This document shows positions 53,727 to 63,247 of a stretch of 64,000 nucleotides of DNA, one piece after another. Where the stretch lies: contig CABYZT010000002.1 in assembly GCA_902523515.1 (NCBI GenBank), positions 1 through 64,000 on the forward strand, read 5' to 3'. Below the pieces are notes generated by a model that worked only from the letters and a program-made list of their open reading frames with translations, ran no database searches and was not told where the DNA came from. Every line of letters starts with the position of its first letter. The first letter of the stretch is position 1. Source of the stretch: an uncultured Pelagibacteraceae bacterium. Lineage in GTDB: Bacteria > Pseudomonadota > Alphaproteobacteria > Pelagibacterales > Pelagibacteraceae. Both the position numbers and the translations under genes were made by a program.

Positions 53727-54185
53727 TTAGTTTCTAGCTATATTTTTACTATTTAATTTATCTAACTCTATTACAGTCGGATTTTGTGCTGAATGCGGAT
53801 GTTCATTTCCTGCATAAATTTTTAATTTTGTTAATTGTTTTCTTCCCAATACTCCACCAGGTAACATTCTTTTAACTGCCATTTTTAAAGTTTCTCCAGG
53901 TTTTTTTTCATGAAGTTTCTCAGGTGTTGTAACTTTAATTCCACCTGGATGACCAGTATGTCTGTAATATTTTTTATCTTGAAATTTTTTTCCAGTAAAT
54001 TTTGCTTGTTCAATATTTTTAACAACAACAAAGTCACCATCATCCATATGAGGTGTGTATGTAGTTTTGTTCTTGCCTCTTATAATATTGGAAACAACAG
54101 TAGCTAATCTTCCAACTACTGCATTCTTCGCGTCTATTTCATACCAAGATGAATTTAATTGGTCTTTTTTAGTGAATTTTGTCAT
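53727..54185 (-). CDS. rplM: Ribosomal protein L13
   Basis: 152 residues. WYEIDAKNAVVGRLATVVSNIIRGKNKTTYTPHMDDGDFVVV and the PHSAQNPTVIEL C-terminus are diagnostic. It precedes rpsI by one base. A promoter-like sequence ends ten bases from the ATG, so the message may have almost no leader. The region upstream also holds the metY riboswitches on the opposite strand. Confidence 0.97.
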   Translation of the reverse strand: MTKFTKKDQLNSSWYEIDAKNAVVGRLATVVSNIIRGKNKTTYTPHMDDGDFVVVKNIEQAKFTGKKFQDKKYYRHTGHPGGIKVTTPEKLHEKKPGETLKMAVKRMLPGGVLGRKQLTKLKIYAGNEHPHSAQNPTVIELDKLNSKNIARN

Positions 54186-54195
54186 TGTGCGAGGA

Positions 54196-54223
54196 TTAAT
54201 ACTATTAATAATTACAAAGTCAA
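54196..54223 (-). promoter_or_regulatory. Putative rplM promoter
   Basis: On the minus strand TTGACT (54223-54218), a 16-base spacer and TATTAA (54201-54196). Transcription would start about four bases before the rplM ATG, and no Shine-Dalgarno is visible, suggesting near-leaderless translation. Confidence 0.4.
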
Positions 54224-54263
54224 TTTTATATTTAGCTTGAATTATATAGCTTATATGCTAGAA

Positions 54264-54312
54264 ATTAATTGCCGATTTGATCCTATTGCGGGCTTAAAAC
54301 TGCTAAAAAGGA
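54264..54312 (+). ncRNA. SAM-II-type riboswitch
   Basis: Upstream of the SAM-V element and metY. Its segments match the SAM-II pattern: GCC GATTT at 54271-54278, CCTATTGC at 54282-54289, GGGC at 54290-54293, and the conserved 3' GCTAAAAAGG at 54302-54311. It binds S-adenosylmethionine in the loop and pseudoknot. In Pelagibacter such an element precedes a SAM-V element before metY, which matches this layout. The pattern was judged by eye; boundaries are approximate. Confidence 0.75.
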
Positions 54313-54335
54313 AATTTCATAAAATTAATAAAATC

Positions 54336-54393
54336 GGTAGGCATTTGAACTGTATTGTGCGCCTAACATAATGTTGAAGCACTAAAAAAGGAG
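54336..54393 (+). ncRNA. SAM-V riboswitch
   Basis: The second SAM aptamer before metY. P1 is TAGGC (54338-54342) with GCCTA (54361-54365). The pseudoknot is GTGC (54357-54360) with GCAC (54379-54382). The loop carries ATTTGAACTGTATT and the 3' part ACTAAAAAAGGAG. The last bases GGAG (54390-54393) are the ribosome site of metY, five bases before its ATG. When SAM is bound the ribosome site is occluded, so high SAM lowers MetY synthesis. The sequence closely resembles the published metY SAM-V element. Confidence 0.88.
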
Positions 54394-54397
54394 TAAA

Positions 54398-55726
54398 ATG
54401 ACAAAAAGAAGAAATAACCCTGAAACTATAGCTATCCACGGTGGTGACTATAAAAGTGATCCAGCGACAAACGCCGTAGCTGTTCCAATTTATAGGACAA
54501 CATCATACCAATTTAACAACACAGAGCATGCTGCTAACCTTTTTGCCCTTAAAGAATTTGGTAACATCTATACTCGTATAATGAACCCAACAAATGATGT
54601 GTTGGAAAAAAGAGTAGCTGCACTTGAGGGTGGACTTGCATGTCTAACTGTTTCTTCAGGACAAACTGCCTCAACTTTTGCTGTATTAAATGTCGCTCAA
54701 GCAGGAGACAATATAGTTAGTTCAACTGATCTTTATGGTGGTACAGTATCTTTATTCACACATACACTTAGCAAACTTGGGATAGAGATAAGATATGCAG
54801 ATCCAAGTAATCCTGAAAATTTTGAAAAGTTAATAGATGATAAAACTAGAGCTTTTTACGGTGAAACCTTACCAAATCCATATTTAAGAGTGTTTCCAAT
54901 AAAGGAAGTTTCTGACATTGGAAGAAAATATAATATTCCACTAATAATGGATAACACAGCTGCACCAGTAATATGTAGACCAATTGAACATGGAGCTGCA
55001 GTAGTAATTCACTCACTTACAAAATATATAGGTGGACATGGTACAGCAGTTGCAGGAAGTATAGTTGATAGTGGTAACTTTGATTGGACCGCAGATCCTA
55101 AAAGACAACCTTTATTTAATGAACCTGATAATAGTTATGGTGGTGTAATTTGGGGAAAGGCTGTACCAGAACTAACTGGTGCCAATGTACCATTTGCAGT
55201 TAGGGCAAGAGTTTGTTTATTAAGAGATTTGGGATCAGCTCTGGCTCCAGATAATGCTTTTGCAATAATTCAAGGGCTTGAAACAGTTGCTTTAAGAATG
55301 AGACAACATTGTGCTAATGCTGAATATGTAGTTGATTTTCTTAAAAAGCATAAAGAAGTTACAAAGGTTATTTATTCTACTGAACATGATAAACCTATAG
55401 CTGATAGAGCAAAAAAATATCTTCAAGGTGGAAATGGACCAATGGTTGGTATCGAACTTAAAGGTGGTATTGAAGCTGGTAAAAAATTTATTGAGTCTTT
55501 AAAGATGTTCTATCACGTTGCTAATATTGGTGATGCTAGAAGTTTAGCAATTCATCCAGCAAGTACAACTCATAGTCAATTAAATGAGAAAGAACTAGCT
55601 GCATCAGGTGTTACGCAAAGTTATGTGAGACTTTGTATCGGTATTGAACACATCGATGATATTATTGAGGATCTTGATCAAGCATTGAATAAATCATCAA
55701 AAGGTAATTTAAAAGCTGTAAGCTAA
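54398..55726 (+). CDS. metY: O-acetylhomoserine sulfhydrylase
   Basis: 442 residues, PLP-dependent Cys/Met metabolism family. It makes homocysteine from O-acylhomoserine and sulfide. The PLP-binding Lys is in VIHSLTKYIGGHGTAVAG; YTRIMNPTNDVLEKRVAALEGG and RSLAIHPASTTHSQL are family signatures. The length and the insert around 245-265 fit MetY rather than MetB. Expression is predicted to fall with SAM through the tandem riboswitch in its leader. Homoserine comes from hom at 50719-52011. Confidence 0.95.
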   Translation: MTKRRNNPETIAIHGGDYKSDPATNAVAVPIYRTTSYQFNNTEHAANLFALKEFGNIYTRIMNPTNDVLEKRVAALEGGLACLTVSSGQTASTFAVLNVAQAGDNIVSSTDLYGGTVSLFTHTLSKLGIEIRYADPSNPENFEKLIDDKTRAFYGETLPNPYLRVFPIKEVSDIGRKYNIPLIMDNTAAPVICRPIEHGAAVVIHSLTKYIGGHGTAVAGSIVDSGNFDWTADPKRQPLFNEPDNSYGGVIWGKAVPELTGANVPFAVRARVCLLRDLGSALAPDNAFAIIQGLETVALRMRQHCANAEYVVDFLKKHKEVTKVIYSTEHDKPIADRAKKYLQGGNGPMVGIELKGGIEAGKKFIESLKMFYHVANIGDARSLAIHPASTTHSQLNEKELAASGVTQSYVRLCIGIEHIDDIIEDLDQALNKSSKGNLKAVS

Positions 55727-55754
55727 TTTGAATTTTAATGTCTACAAATAGGAA

Positions 55755-56780
55755 CTAATAATTAGACCCTTTATATTTTACAATATAAAGAAAATACAAT
55801 GTTGAAAGTATTATTAAAATAGAATTTATCTGGTGTAGAGATGCATAAATCATTTTTACTCCAGATAAAATTGTAAGAACTCCCAAAACAATTTGAAACA
55901 ATAAAGAAATTCCAATAATGAAGATTGGAATTCTTAAATTTATATTTCCATTTTTTAAAACAAAATAAAACATGTAAAAATATAATATGACAATTAAATA
56001 TGCTAAATTTCTATGAATAAATTGCACAAGTGATTGATCATCAAATACTTTAAGATTAAACAAATCATTAATTACACTGTCATCCGGGAAATATGATGAG
56101 CCCATTAAAGGCCAAGTATTATAAATTTTTCCCGCATCCATCCCAGACACAAATGCTCCAATTATTAATTGTAAAAATAATAATAAAAGAAAGAATTTAA
56201 TTAAGTTTAATTTAATATTAATTTGATTAATTCTTATATTTGTTAGTTTTAAAAACTTCCAGAAAACTAAAGATAAAATAATAAAAGCAATAAATAAATG
56301 TAGTGATAATCTATAATGACTAACATCAACTCTATCTACTAAACCACTTGAAACCATGTACCATCCAATAAATCCTTGAAAACACACTAAGAAAAAAATA
56401 ATTGAATATTCTCTTAAAATCCAAAAACCATTTTTAATTGTAAAATAAATCATTGGTAAAAGAACGGTTAGACCAATTAATCTCCCCAATTGACGATGTG
56501 CCCATTCCCACCAAAAAATTATTTTAAATTCATTTAAAGTCATATTGAAGTTTTGCTCTTTAAATTCAGGTATTGTTTTATAGAGATCAAAATATTCTAT
56601 CCATTTGTCATTTGTTAAAGGGGGCAATGTGCCAACAAAAAGTTCCCAAGTGGTAATTGATAGTCCAGAGTCAGTTAATCTGGTTAAGCCCCCTACTAAA
56701 ATTATTAGAATGATCATCAATAATAAAGTGATCATCCATATTTTTAATTGAGAATTTAAAGAATAATTCTGACTGTACAT
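55755..56780 (-). CDS. ctaA: Heme A synthase (COX15/CtaA)
   Basis: 341 residues with about eight membrane helices. It oxidises haem O to haem A for the aa3 cytochrome oxidase. Signatures: GGLTRLTDSGLSITTWELFVGTLPP, WWEWAHRQLGRLIG and FIHRNLAYLIV, with His haem ligands. This is the long COX15 form of alphaproteobacteria and mitochondria. It is read leftward, convergent with metY, with 28 bases between stops. Confidence 0.95.
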   Translation of the reverse strand: MYSQNYSLNSQLKIWMITLLLMIILIILVGGLTRLTDSGLSITTWELFVGTLPPLTNDKWIEYFDLYKTIPEFKEQNFNMTLNEFKIIFWWEWAHRQLGRLIGLTVLLPMIYFTIKNGFWILREYSIIFFLVCFQGFIGWYMVSSGLVDRVDVSHYRLSLHLFIAFIILSLVFWKFLKLTNIRINQINIKLNLIKFFLLLLFLQLIIGAFVSGMDAGKIYNTWPLMGSSYFPDDSVINDLFNLKVFDDQSLVQFIHRNLAYLIVILYFYMFYFVLKNGNINLRIPIFIIGISLLFQIVLGVLTILSGVKMIYASLHQINSILIILSTLYFLYIVKYKGSNY

Positions 56781-56823
56781 GAATAGATAAATATAATAAT
56801 TATTAATTAAACCAATAAATTAA

Positions 56824-57114
56824 ATGTCGCCTAAAAACAAAAAAAAATTAGAAATAATAAGATCTAAATTAGATAAGTTAGACAATAAATTGTTATCATT
56901 AATTAAATATAGAACAAATCTTGTAAAAGAAGTTTTAAAACTTAAAGAATTTAAAAAAGAAATAGTGGATAAAAAACGTATCAATTTTATTCTTAAAAAA
57001 ATTAACTCTAAATCTAAGAAACTAAAGATTGATCCTAAAATCACTAATCGTATTTGGAAAAATATGATTTTATCTTATATTGATTACGAAAAAAGAAACT
57101 TTAAAAAGAAGTAA
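56824..57114 (+). CDS. Chorismate mutase, AroQ type
   Basis: 96 residues, all helical. It converts chorismate to prephenate for phenylalanine and tyrosine synthesis. IRSKLDKLDNKLLSLIKYRTNLVKEV matches the first long helix of AroQ (Arg11/Arg28-type residues), VDKKRINFILKKI the second and RIWKNMI the third. It lies between ctaA and rpmG, convergent with the latter. Family assignment is by helix pattern, fairly sure. Confidence 0.8.
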   Translation: MSPKNKKKLEIIRSKLDKLDNKLLSLIKYRTNLVKEVLKLKEFKKEIVDKKRINFILKKINSKSKKLKIDPKITNRIWKNMILSYIDYEKRNFKKK

Positions 57115-57306
57115 TTACTTGCTATGTGGTGGAAGCTTCTTTTCCACAAACATTTCATGTTTTCTTGTATCTGGATTGTATTTCTTTGCTGAAAGTTTAA
57201 CTTTGGCTTTTTCACCACCAGCTGGTTTTTTAACGTAATAGAAATAGGGACTATCAGGTTTGGCTTCAGGAACCATTCTTACTTTAACGTGCGTTTTTTT
57301 TGCCAT
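57115..57306 (-). CDS. rpmG: Ribosomal protein L33, cysteine-free
   Basis: 63 residues. VKVRMVPEA, YFYYVKK and KLSAKKYNPDTRKHEMFVEKKLPPHSK match L33. It has none of the four zinc cysteines, so it is the C-minus form. An insert after YYVKK (PAGGEKAKV) is longer than in E. coli. Its start lies inside the merR-like gene (23-base overlap), at the end of the operon. Confidence 0.88.
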   Translation of the reverse strand: MAKKTHVKVRMVPEAKPDSPYFYYVKKPAGGEKAKVKLSAKKYNPDTRKHEMFVEKKLPPHSK

Positions 57307-57667
57307 TTTTTAATTCTTTTAATTTATTAGAAATTTTTAATATCTTATTTCTTAAATTTTCTGTCCTTATAGATTTATCTGCAATTTCGTCAAGCTTTAA
57401 AGAATCTTCATTATTTAATATTTTTTTTACACCCTTTATGGTCATACCTTGATCTTTAAGTAAAAATTTAACTTTTTTAAGAAGATTAATTGTTTTTTCA
57501 TCATAATATCTTCTATTAGAATTTAATATCTTTGGTTTAATTTGTTTAAATTGAGTTTCCCAAAATCTAATGACATGTGTCGGTAAAGCTCCTTTATCAT
57601 TTGATTTAAGATTTAATATTCTAGCTACTTCGCCAATAGTTTTGTAAGCGCTATTTGATTTATCCAT
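57284..57667 (-). CDS. MerR family regulator
   Basis: 127 residues. The winged helix is at about 8-75 (YKTIGEVARILNL, RFWETQF, NRRYYDEKTINLLKKVKFLLKDQGMTIKGVKKIL), followed by a coiled coil and no cysteine sensor. A MerR protein after ihfA is a conserved arrangement in alphaproteobacteria; the effector is unknown. It overlaps ihfA by eight bases and rpmG by 23. Confidence 0.88.
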   Translation of the reverse strand: MDKSNSAYKTIGEVARILNLKSNDKGALPTHVIRFWETQFKQIKPKILNSNRRYYDEKTINLLKKVKFLLKDQGMTIKGVKKILNNEDSLKLDEIADKSIRTENLRNKILKISNKLKELKNGKKNAR

Positions 57668-57959
57668 TATCCTTTAAATTAACAAATTCTTTAAATTCCT
57701 TTGATGGTTTGAACAATACTACATCTCTGCTTGAAATTACTTTTGTTTCTTTAGTTTTAGGGTTTCTTCCAATTCTAGATTTTTTTTGCCTTATAGAAAA
57801 AGTGCCAAATTTAGATAATTTTAATTTTTTTTCATTTTTGATATTAGTAACTATAGTTGATAAAAAATCCTCAATTAAATTTTCTGATATTTGTTTTGAA
57901 AAACCAAGCTGCATATAAACCAAATTAACTAAGTCTTTTTTAGTTAAATTAATTCTCAT
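57660..57959 (-). CDS. ihfA: Integration host factor alpha subunit
   Basis: 99 residues of the HU/IHF fold: LSKFGTFSIRQKKSRIGRNPKTKE is the DNA-bending arm with the conserved Pro, and VLFKPSKEFKEFVN the C-terminus. It binds and bends DNA. The position after plsX and before merR supports IHF-alpha rather than HU. It is one base from plsX. Confidence 0.9.
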   Translation of the reverse strand: MRINLTKKDLVNLVYMQLGFSKQISENLIEDFLSTIVTNIKNEKKLKLSKFGTFSIRQKKSRIGRNPKTKETKVISSRDVVLFKPSKEFKEFVNLKDNG

Positions 57960-57960
57960 A

Positions 57961-58962
57961 TTAAATATTTTGCTTAATCTTTTCTATCAAATTGCCTTTT
58001 ACAATTCTATGACAAACATCTAGAGAGTTTGAAAAGCCAATATGGTCAGTTCCTCCATGACTTTTAACAACTGGAGAGTCTAAACCAATAAAAATTGCTC
58101 CATTATATAGTCTTGGATCTAGTCTTTTCTTAAATTTCGTTAAGTTTGATATATTCAATAAAGATGAAATTTTACCTATTAATGTACCTGTCATCGCATT
58201 TTTTAATTCACTAGTTATAAAATTCGCAGTACCCTCTGCTGTTTTTAATGCAACATTTCCTGTAAAACCGTCTGAAACTATTACATTAACCTCTCCATCC
58301 ATAAGATGATTTCCCTCAATGTAACCAGCAAAGTTATAATTATCTGAATTTTTTTCATTTAATAATTGATAAGTTTCTTTTATAGTCTCATTTCCTTTTA
58401 ATTCTTCTGAACCGATATTTAATAATGCTACGTTTGGTTTGTCATTCGGATAAAGTGAAGTATACAAAGAAGCTCCCATAATTGAAAAGTCTGATAAATT
58501 TTTAGAACTACATTCAATGTTGGCACCTAAATCTAATACAACACTCATACCCTTTTTATTTGGCCATAAAGCAGATAAAGCTGGTTTGTCTATATTTTCT
58601 ATCATTTTTAAATTCAATTTCGATACAACTAACAATGCACCTGTATTACCTGCTGATATAACTATATCTGCTTCTTTATCTTTAACACTTTGAATCGCAA
58701 GCCACATACTGGTATCTTTCCCTCTTTTTGCACCCTCTAGAGGACTATCAGTGCTTTCAATTTTTTTTTCTGTATGAATTAATTCAAAAAATTCTGCAGA
58801 TATTTTTCCTTTAATTATTGGATCTATTTTATTTTTGTCGCCAAAAATTTTAAAAAAATTATTTTTATTAATAGAATGATTTAAAATAATACCATCTATT
58901 ATTTTCTTTGGTGATCCATCACCACCCATTGCATCTACTGCAATTTTAATCAAATCTGACAT
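57961..58962 (-). CDS. plsX: Phosphate acyltransferase PlsX
   Basis: 333 residues. It converts acyl-ACP to acyl-phosphate for phospholipid synthesis. IAVDAMGGDGSPKKII at the N-terminus and VSDGFTGNVALKTAEGTA near 240 are diagnostic. In most alphaproteobacteria fabH follows plsX; here ihfA comes one base after it, so fabH is absent from the block. rpmF precedes it by 19 bases. Confidence 0.95.
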   Translation of the reverse strand: MSDLIKIAVDAMGGDGSPKKIIDGIILNHSINKNNFFKIFGDKNKIDPIIKGKISAEFFELIHTEKKIESTDSPLEGAKRGKDTSMWLAIQSVKDKEADIVISAGNTGALLVVSKLNLKMIENIDKPALSALWPNKKGMSVVLDLGANIECSSKNLSDFSIMGASLYTSLYPNDKPNVALLNIGSEELKGNETIKETYQLLNEKNSDNYNFAGYIEGNHLMDGEVNVIVSDGFTGNVALKTAEGTANFITSELKNAMTGTLIGKISSLLNISNLTKFKKRLDPRLYNGAIFIGLDSPVVKSHGGTDHIGFSNSLDVCHRIVKGNLIEKIKQNI

Positions 58963-58981
58963 TTTAATAGATTATAATATA

Positions 58982-59164
58982 CTATTCTTTTGGGTCTAAA
59001 ACTTGTCTTCCCTTATACATACCAGTTTTAAGGTCTAAATGATGAGATAACCTGTATTCACCTGATTTTTTATCTTCAACTATATTTTTAGTTGAAAATT
59101 TCATTGTTTGAGCTCTTCTCATCCCTGTTCTGGAAGGGGTTTGTTTTCGTTTTGGTACAGCCAT
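58982..59164 (-). CDS. rpmF: Ribosomal protein L32, cysteine-free
   Basis: 60 residues. [19 protein letters not shown] is diagnostic. The zinc cysteines are missing, as in other C-minus L32 proteins. The order rpmF-plsX is typical. It follows the bc1 chaperone gene by two bases, where relatives have the YceD/DUF177 gene. Confidence 0.96.
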   Translation of the reverse strand: MAVPKRKQTPSRTGMRRAQTMKFSTKNIVEDKKSGEYRLSHHLDLKTGMYKGRQVLDPKE

Positions 59165-59166
59165 AA

Positions 59167-59634
59167 TTATGGGTTACTTACACTTTTTAAATAAGAATTC
59201 AAAGTTTTTTTTGATAAATCATCATTAAAATTGATAAAATACTCCAGTAAAATATCATTATTTTCAAATTCCTCTAAAAAAATAGAAATTTTATCTAATT
59301 TTTCAGATTTTGTTAAATTGTCCCAAAAATGTATTTCGGAAAGCATTGAATGGAATAAATTAATATAATTCTTCATTTTTTTGTTAATTGATTGGTCACC
59401 ATAACCAATTTCCCTAATACTTAACTCAAGCTGTCTGAAGCAAAAATCATAAATTTCTTGTAAAATTTTTTTATTTTCTTCATTTTTAAAGTTTTTTAGA
59501 AAAAAAGAAAAATGTAGTAAAAAAATAGTTAATCGATCTGAAAAATTATCCTCTCTATTTAAATTTTTGTATAAATCTTTATTTCTAGAGTAATTAATCA
59601 AATTGTTATAAACATATAAATAAGTTTTATCCAT
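59167..59634 (-). CDS. Ubiquinol-cytochrome c chaperone-like protein (CBP3 family)
   Basis: 155 residues, all helical. [30 protein letters not shown] is the family core. It helps assemble cytochrome b into the bc1 complex. It is divergent from bamE; the two start codons share the palindrome CATG (59632-59635), so there is no intergenic region between them. rpmF lies two bases downstream. Confidence 0.85.
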   Translation of the reverse strand: MDKTYLYVYNNLINYSRNKDLYKNLNREDNFSDRLTIFLLHFSFFLKNFKNEENKKILQEIYDFCFRQLELSIREIGYGDQSINKKMKNYINLFHSMLSEIHFWDNLTKSEKLDKISIFLEEFENNDILLEYFINFNDDLSKKTLNSYLKSVSNP

Positions 59635-60118
59635 GAAAAATATATTATATATAATTTTAATTTATTTAATAGTTTCAAATTGTTCTTTTAAACCAGTAAG
59701 AAAACATCATGGAGTATCCTATCTTGAAGAAAAACAAACTTCTCTTATCATAAATAAAAGCAATAAAAATGATATTAAAAAACTTTTAGGTAATCCATCG
59801 ACAAAAAGCAAGTTCGATAATGATATTTGGATTTATATAGAAACTATTCAAACTCAATCAAATCTTAAAAACTTGGGTAAAATGATTATATCAAAAAATG
59901 ATGTCTTAGTTTTAGAAATTGATAATTATGGTATTTTGAAAAAAAAAGATTTTTATAATAAAGAGGATATGGAAAACATAAAACCAATAGAACAAACTAC
60001 AGAAGCAGGATTTAAAAGAACATCATTTATTTATGAATTTATGTCTAGCATGAGACAAAAAATTAATGACCCTCTTAATAAGAGGGCCAAAAATACTAAA
60101 AAAATTACCCAGCGATAA
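59633..60118 (+). CDS. bamE: Outer membrane assembly factor BamE-like lipoprotein (SmpA/OmlA)
   Basis: 161 residues. Signal peptide with lipobox VSNC (Cys17), then a BamE fold: [33 protein letters not shown] is the family core. It is part of the outer-membrane beta-barrel assembly machine. The order bamE / bc1 chaperone is conserved in alphaproteobacteria. It overlaps the convergent hppA by 14 bases. Confidence 0.88.
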   Translation: MKNILYIILIYLIVSNCSFKPVRKHHGVSYLEEKQTSLIINKSNKNDIKKLLGNPSTKSKFDNDIWIYIETIQTQSNLKNLGKMIISKNDVLVLEIDNYGILKKKDFYNKEDMENIKPIEQTTEAGFKRTSFIYEFMSSMRQKINDPLNKRAKNTKKITQR

Positions 60119-62210
60119 CAGCTAACAGAAGCAAAGCAACTATATTTGTAATTTTAATCATTGGATTAACCGCTGGTCCTGCTGTGTCTTTATAAGGATC
60201 ACCAACAGTATCACCTGTTACAGCAGCTTTATGTGCTTCGGAACCTTTTCCACCATGATTACCGTCTTCAATATATTTTTTTGCATTATCCCAAGCACCG
60301 CCTCCTGCTGTCATTGATACAGCAACAAATAAACCTGTAATAATTACCCCAAGTAACATTGCACCAACTGCAGCTAAAGCTGCTACCTGACCGCCTATTG
60401 ATAGAATAATGAAGTAAAGAACAACTGGCGACAGAACTGGAAGAAGCGATGGAATTATCATTTCTTTAATTGCTGCTACTGTTAATAAATCTACAAGTTT
60501 AGCATAATCAGGTTTTTGTTTTCTTTTCATTATACCTGGAAATTTTTTAAATTGTCTTCTTACCTCTACAACAACCGCACCGCCTGCTCTCCCAACGGCT
60601 TGCATTCCCATTGAACCGAAAAGATATGGTAGCATTCCACCTATTAACAAACCAACTACTACATAAGGGTTTGATAAATCAAAAGTTACAACGATACCTT
60701 CTAATGCAGATCCTGCTTCTTTTGAAAAATGTTTAATGTCTTCTGTATAAGCTGCAAATAAAACCAATGCTCCTAAACCTGCTGAACCAATTGCGTAACC
60801 CTTTGTTACAGCTTTTGTTGTGTTTCCAACCGCATCTAAAGCGTCAGTTGTCTTTCTGACTTTCTTATCAAGATTAGACATTTCAGCAATACCACCAGCA
60901 TTATCAGTTACTGGTCCATAGGCATCTAAAGCTACAACCATACCAGCTAATGCAAGCATAGTAGTTACAGCAATTGCAATACCAAAAAGTCCAGCAATAG
61001 AATTTGTAATAAGTATACCAGCAACAATTATTAAAGCAGGAATAGCAGTTGCTTCCATAGAAACAGCCAAGCCTTGAATAACGTTAGTACCATGACCAGT
61101 TGTTGATGATAATGCAACAGATTTAACTGGTCTATAACTTGTTCCTGTATAATATTCAGTAATCCAGATTAATAATCCAGTGATAACTAATCCTATTACA
61201 CCACAATAGTATAGATCCATTCCATTAAAGGTTTTATCATTTATCGTATATTCATTTGTAAAACCAATTACATGATCTGTAACAGGCCACAATATTATTA
61301 AAGAAGCTAATGCAGAAACAACAAATCCTTTGTACAAAGCATTCATAACGTTATTACTTTTTCCAAGTTTAACGAAAAATGTTCCTATAATAGATGTTAA
61401 CAAACATGCTGCACCAATAGATAAAGGGTAAATCATCATATTAAGATCACCAACAAAGAAAATTGAAGATAATACCATTGTTGCAACAATTGTTACTGCA
61501 TAAGTTTCAAACAAATCAGCAGCCATACCAGCACAATCTCCTACGTTATCACCAACGTTATCTGCAATTACAGCAGGGTTTCTAGGATCATCTTCTGGAA
61601 TTCCAGCCTCAACTTTTCCAACTAAATCAGCACCAACATCTGCACCTTTTGTAAAAATTCCACCACCTAATCTTGCAAAGATAGAAATTAGGGAAGCACC
61701 AAAACCTAATGCAACTAATGCATTAACTATTTCTCTTTCTTCAACATTAGATTTCAATAATATATAATAATAAACAGCTATAGCTAATAAAGCCAAACCA
61801 GCAACCAACATTCCAGTTACAGCACCAGATTTAAAAGCAACTGAAAGACCTTGAGCTAAACCTTTTCTAGATGCTTCTGCTGTTCTTACGTTAGCTTCTA
61901 CTGAAACCAACATTCCTACGTAACCCGCAATACCTGATAAAGCAGCACCTATTAAATAACCGAGACCTACTAGTGGACTAAATGCAATACTTACGATTAC
62001 TAAAACTACAGCACCAACAATAGCAATAGTTTTATATTGTCTTGCTAAATATGCCTTTGCACCAATTTGAATTGCAGATGCAATATCTTGCATTTTTGCA
62101 TTCCCTGCACTTGAATTAAGAATATTTTTTCCAGTTAAAAATCCATAAACGATAGATAATAAACCAGCTCCAATTGTATATAATAGTATTGTTTCGACTG
62201 TTCCGCTCAT
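60105..62210 (-). CDS. hppA: Proton-translocating membrane pyrophosphatase
   Basis: 701 residues from the ATG at 62210 ([13 protein letters not shown]), which has a good AAGG ribosome site; the longer frame to 62258 adds unrelated residues. About 16 membrane helices. It pumps protons using pyrophosphate hydrolysis. Motifs: [45 protein letters not shown] and [21 protein letters not shown]. Lys in [10 protein letters not shown] marks the K+-independent class. It suits an energy-limited cell. Confidence 0.96.
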   Translation of the reverse strand: MSGTVETILLYTIGAGLLSIVYGFLTGKNILNSSAGNAKMQDIASAIQIGAKAYLARQYKTIAIVGAVVLVIVSIAFSPLVGLGYLIGAALSGIAGYVGMLVSVEANVRTAEASRKGLAQGLSVAFKSGAVTGMLVAGLALLAIAVYYYILLKSNVEEREIVNALVALGFGASLISIFARLGGGIFTKGADVGADLVGKVEAGIPEDDPRNPAVIADNVGDNVGDCAGMAADLFETYAVTIVATMVLSSIFFVGDLNMMIYPLSIGAACLLTSIIGTFFVKLGKSNNVMNALYKGFVVSALASLIILWPVTDHVIGFTNEYTINDKTFNGMDLYYCGVIGLVITGLLIWITEYYTGTSYRPVKSVALSSTTGHGTNVIQGLAVSMEATAIPALIIVAGILITNSIAGLFGIAIAVTTMLALAGMVVALDAYGPVTDNAGGIAEMSNLDKKVRKTTDALDAVGNTTKAVTKGYAIGSAGLGALVLFAAYTEDIKHFSKEAGSALEGIVVTFDLSNPYVVVGLLIGGMLPYLFGSMGMQAVGRAGGAVVVEVRRQFKKFPGIMKRKQKPDYAKLVDLLTVAAIKEMIIPSLLPVLSPVVLYFIILSIGGQVAALAAVGAMLLGVIITGLFVAVSMTAGGGAWDNAKKYIEDGNHGGKGSEAHKAAVTGDTVGDPYKDTAGPAVNPMIKITNIVALLLLAVIAG

Positions 62211-62287
62211 ATTAACCTTAAGTTGTTGGTTGTTAAATTTTAAGCCCGCACAATACAAAAAAAGATAAAAAAGACAACGATTAACTT

Positions 62288-63247
62288 CTAAAACCGATGA
62301 ATATAACCTTTGGATTTAGCTCGTATTTGCTTGCCTTTTTCATCAAATATCAAAGATCTATCTTTACCAGATACAATTTTACCAATTTTAGTTATTTTAA
62401 TTCCTGATGCTTTAGATGCGTTTTGAATGATTCTAGCATTCTTAATATCTGCAGTAAATAAAACCTGATAATCATCTCCATTAGAAATTAGATTAATTTT
62501 ATTTAATCTTTGTTTTTTAATAAAATTACTCAATTTATTGGAAACAGGTATTTTATTTTCAAATAAGTGAAATGATAAGCTTTGTCTATTTATCATTTTT
62601 GTCAAATCATCAATTAATCCATCTGAAATATCAATAGAGCTATTAGCAAATTTTAATAAATATTTTGTTAAATTTAAAGGTAACTCTGGTTTGTAATACT
62701 TATCTACAAAGAATAATTTGTCTTTATTTTTAAATTTAACTTTATTAGTTAGTGCTTTAAGTCCTAAATAACTATCTCCCAAATTTCCAGTAACATAAAT
62801 GTCATCATTTGATTTAGCTTTATTGCGATAAATTATTTTATTCGAATATCCCAATGTAATGATTGTGAAAGTTAGTTTGTTTGAAAAAGTCGTGTCTCCA
62901 CCACATAAATCAATATTAAATTTGTTTTGTTCTGATTTAAGTGATTTTGAGATTTTATATAAATTATTTTTTGTAAATGTTTTTTTATTACCAGAACCAG
63001 AAATAAAATAAAACTTTGGTTTTACTCCTTTGCAAATTAAATCAGAAATTGATGACCTTAATATTTTTTTAATTACTAGATCTGGAGATTTAAAATCATA
63101 AAAATGTGTTCCAATATTGTAAGTATCAACAGATATAACAACACCTTTTTTTTTATCAAAAAAGACATCATCATTAAGATTAAGAGCAGATTTATTTTTT
63201 TTAGCTATTTTATAAAAATAATTATTTATTATATCAAATTCATGCAT
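62288..63247 (-). CDS. thiL: Thiamine-monophosphate kinase
   Basis: 319 residues. It phosphorylates thiamine monophosphate to thiamine diphosphate. [29 protein letters not shown] (Mg-ADP binding) and [16 protein letters not shown] are family motifs. It overlaps nusB by eight bases. The ribH-nusB-thiL order is common in alphaproteobacteria. An intact gene suggests the cell can activate thiamine phosphates even if it cannot make the pyrimidine part. Confidence 0.93.
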   Translation of the reverse strand: MHEFDIINNYFYKIAKKNKSALNLNDDVFFDKKKGVVISVDTYNIGTHFYDFKSPDLVIKKILRSSISDLICKGVKPKFYFISGSGNKKTFTKNNLYKISKSLKSEQNKFNIDLCGGDTTFSNKLTFTIITLGYSNKIIYRNKAKSNDDIYVTGNLGDSYLGLKALTNKVKFKNKDKLFFVDKYYKPELPLNLTKYLLKFANSSIDISDGLIDDLTKMINRQSLSFHLFENKIPVSNKLSNFIKKQRLNKINLISNGDDYQVLFTADIKNARIIQNASKASGIKITKIGKIVSGKDRSLIFDEKGKQIRAKSKGYIHRF

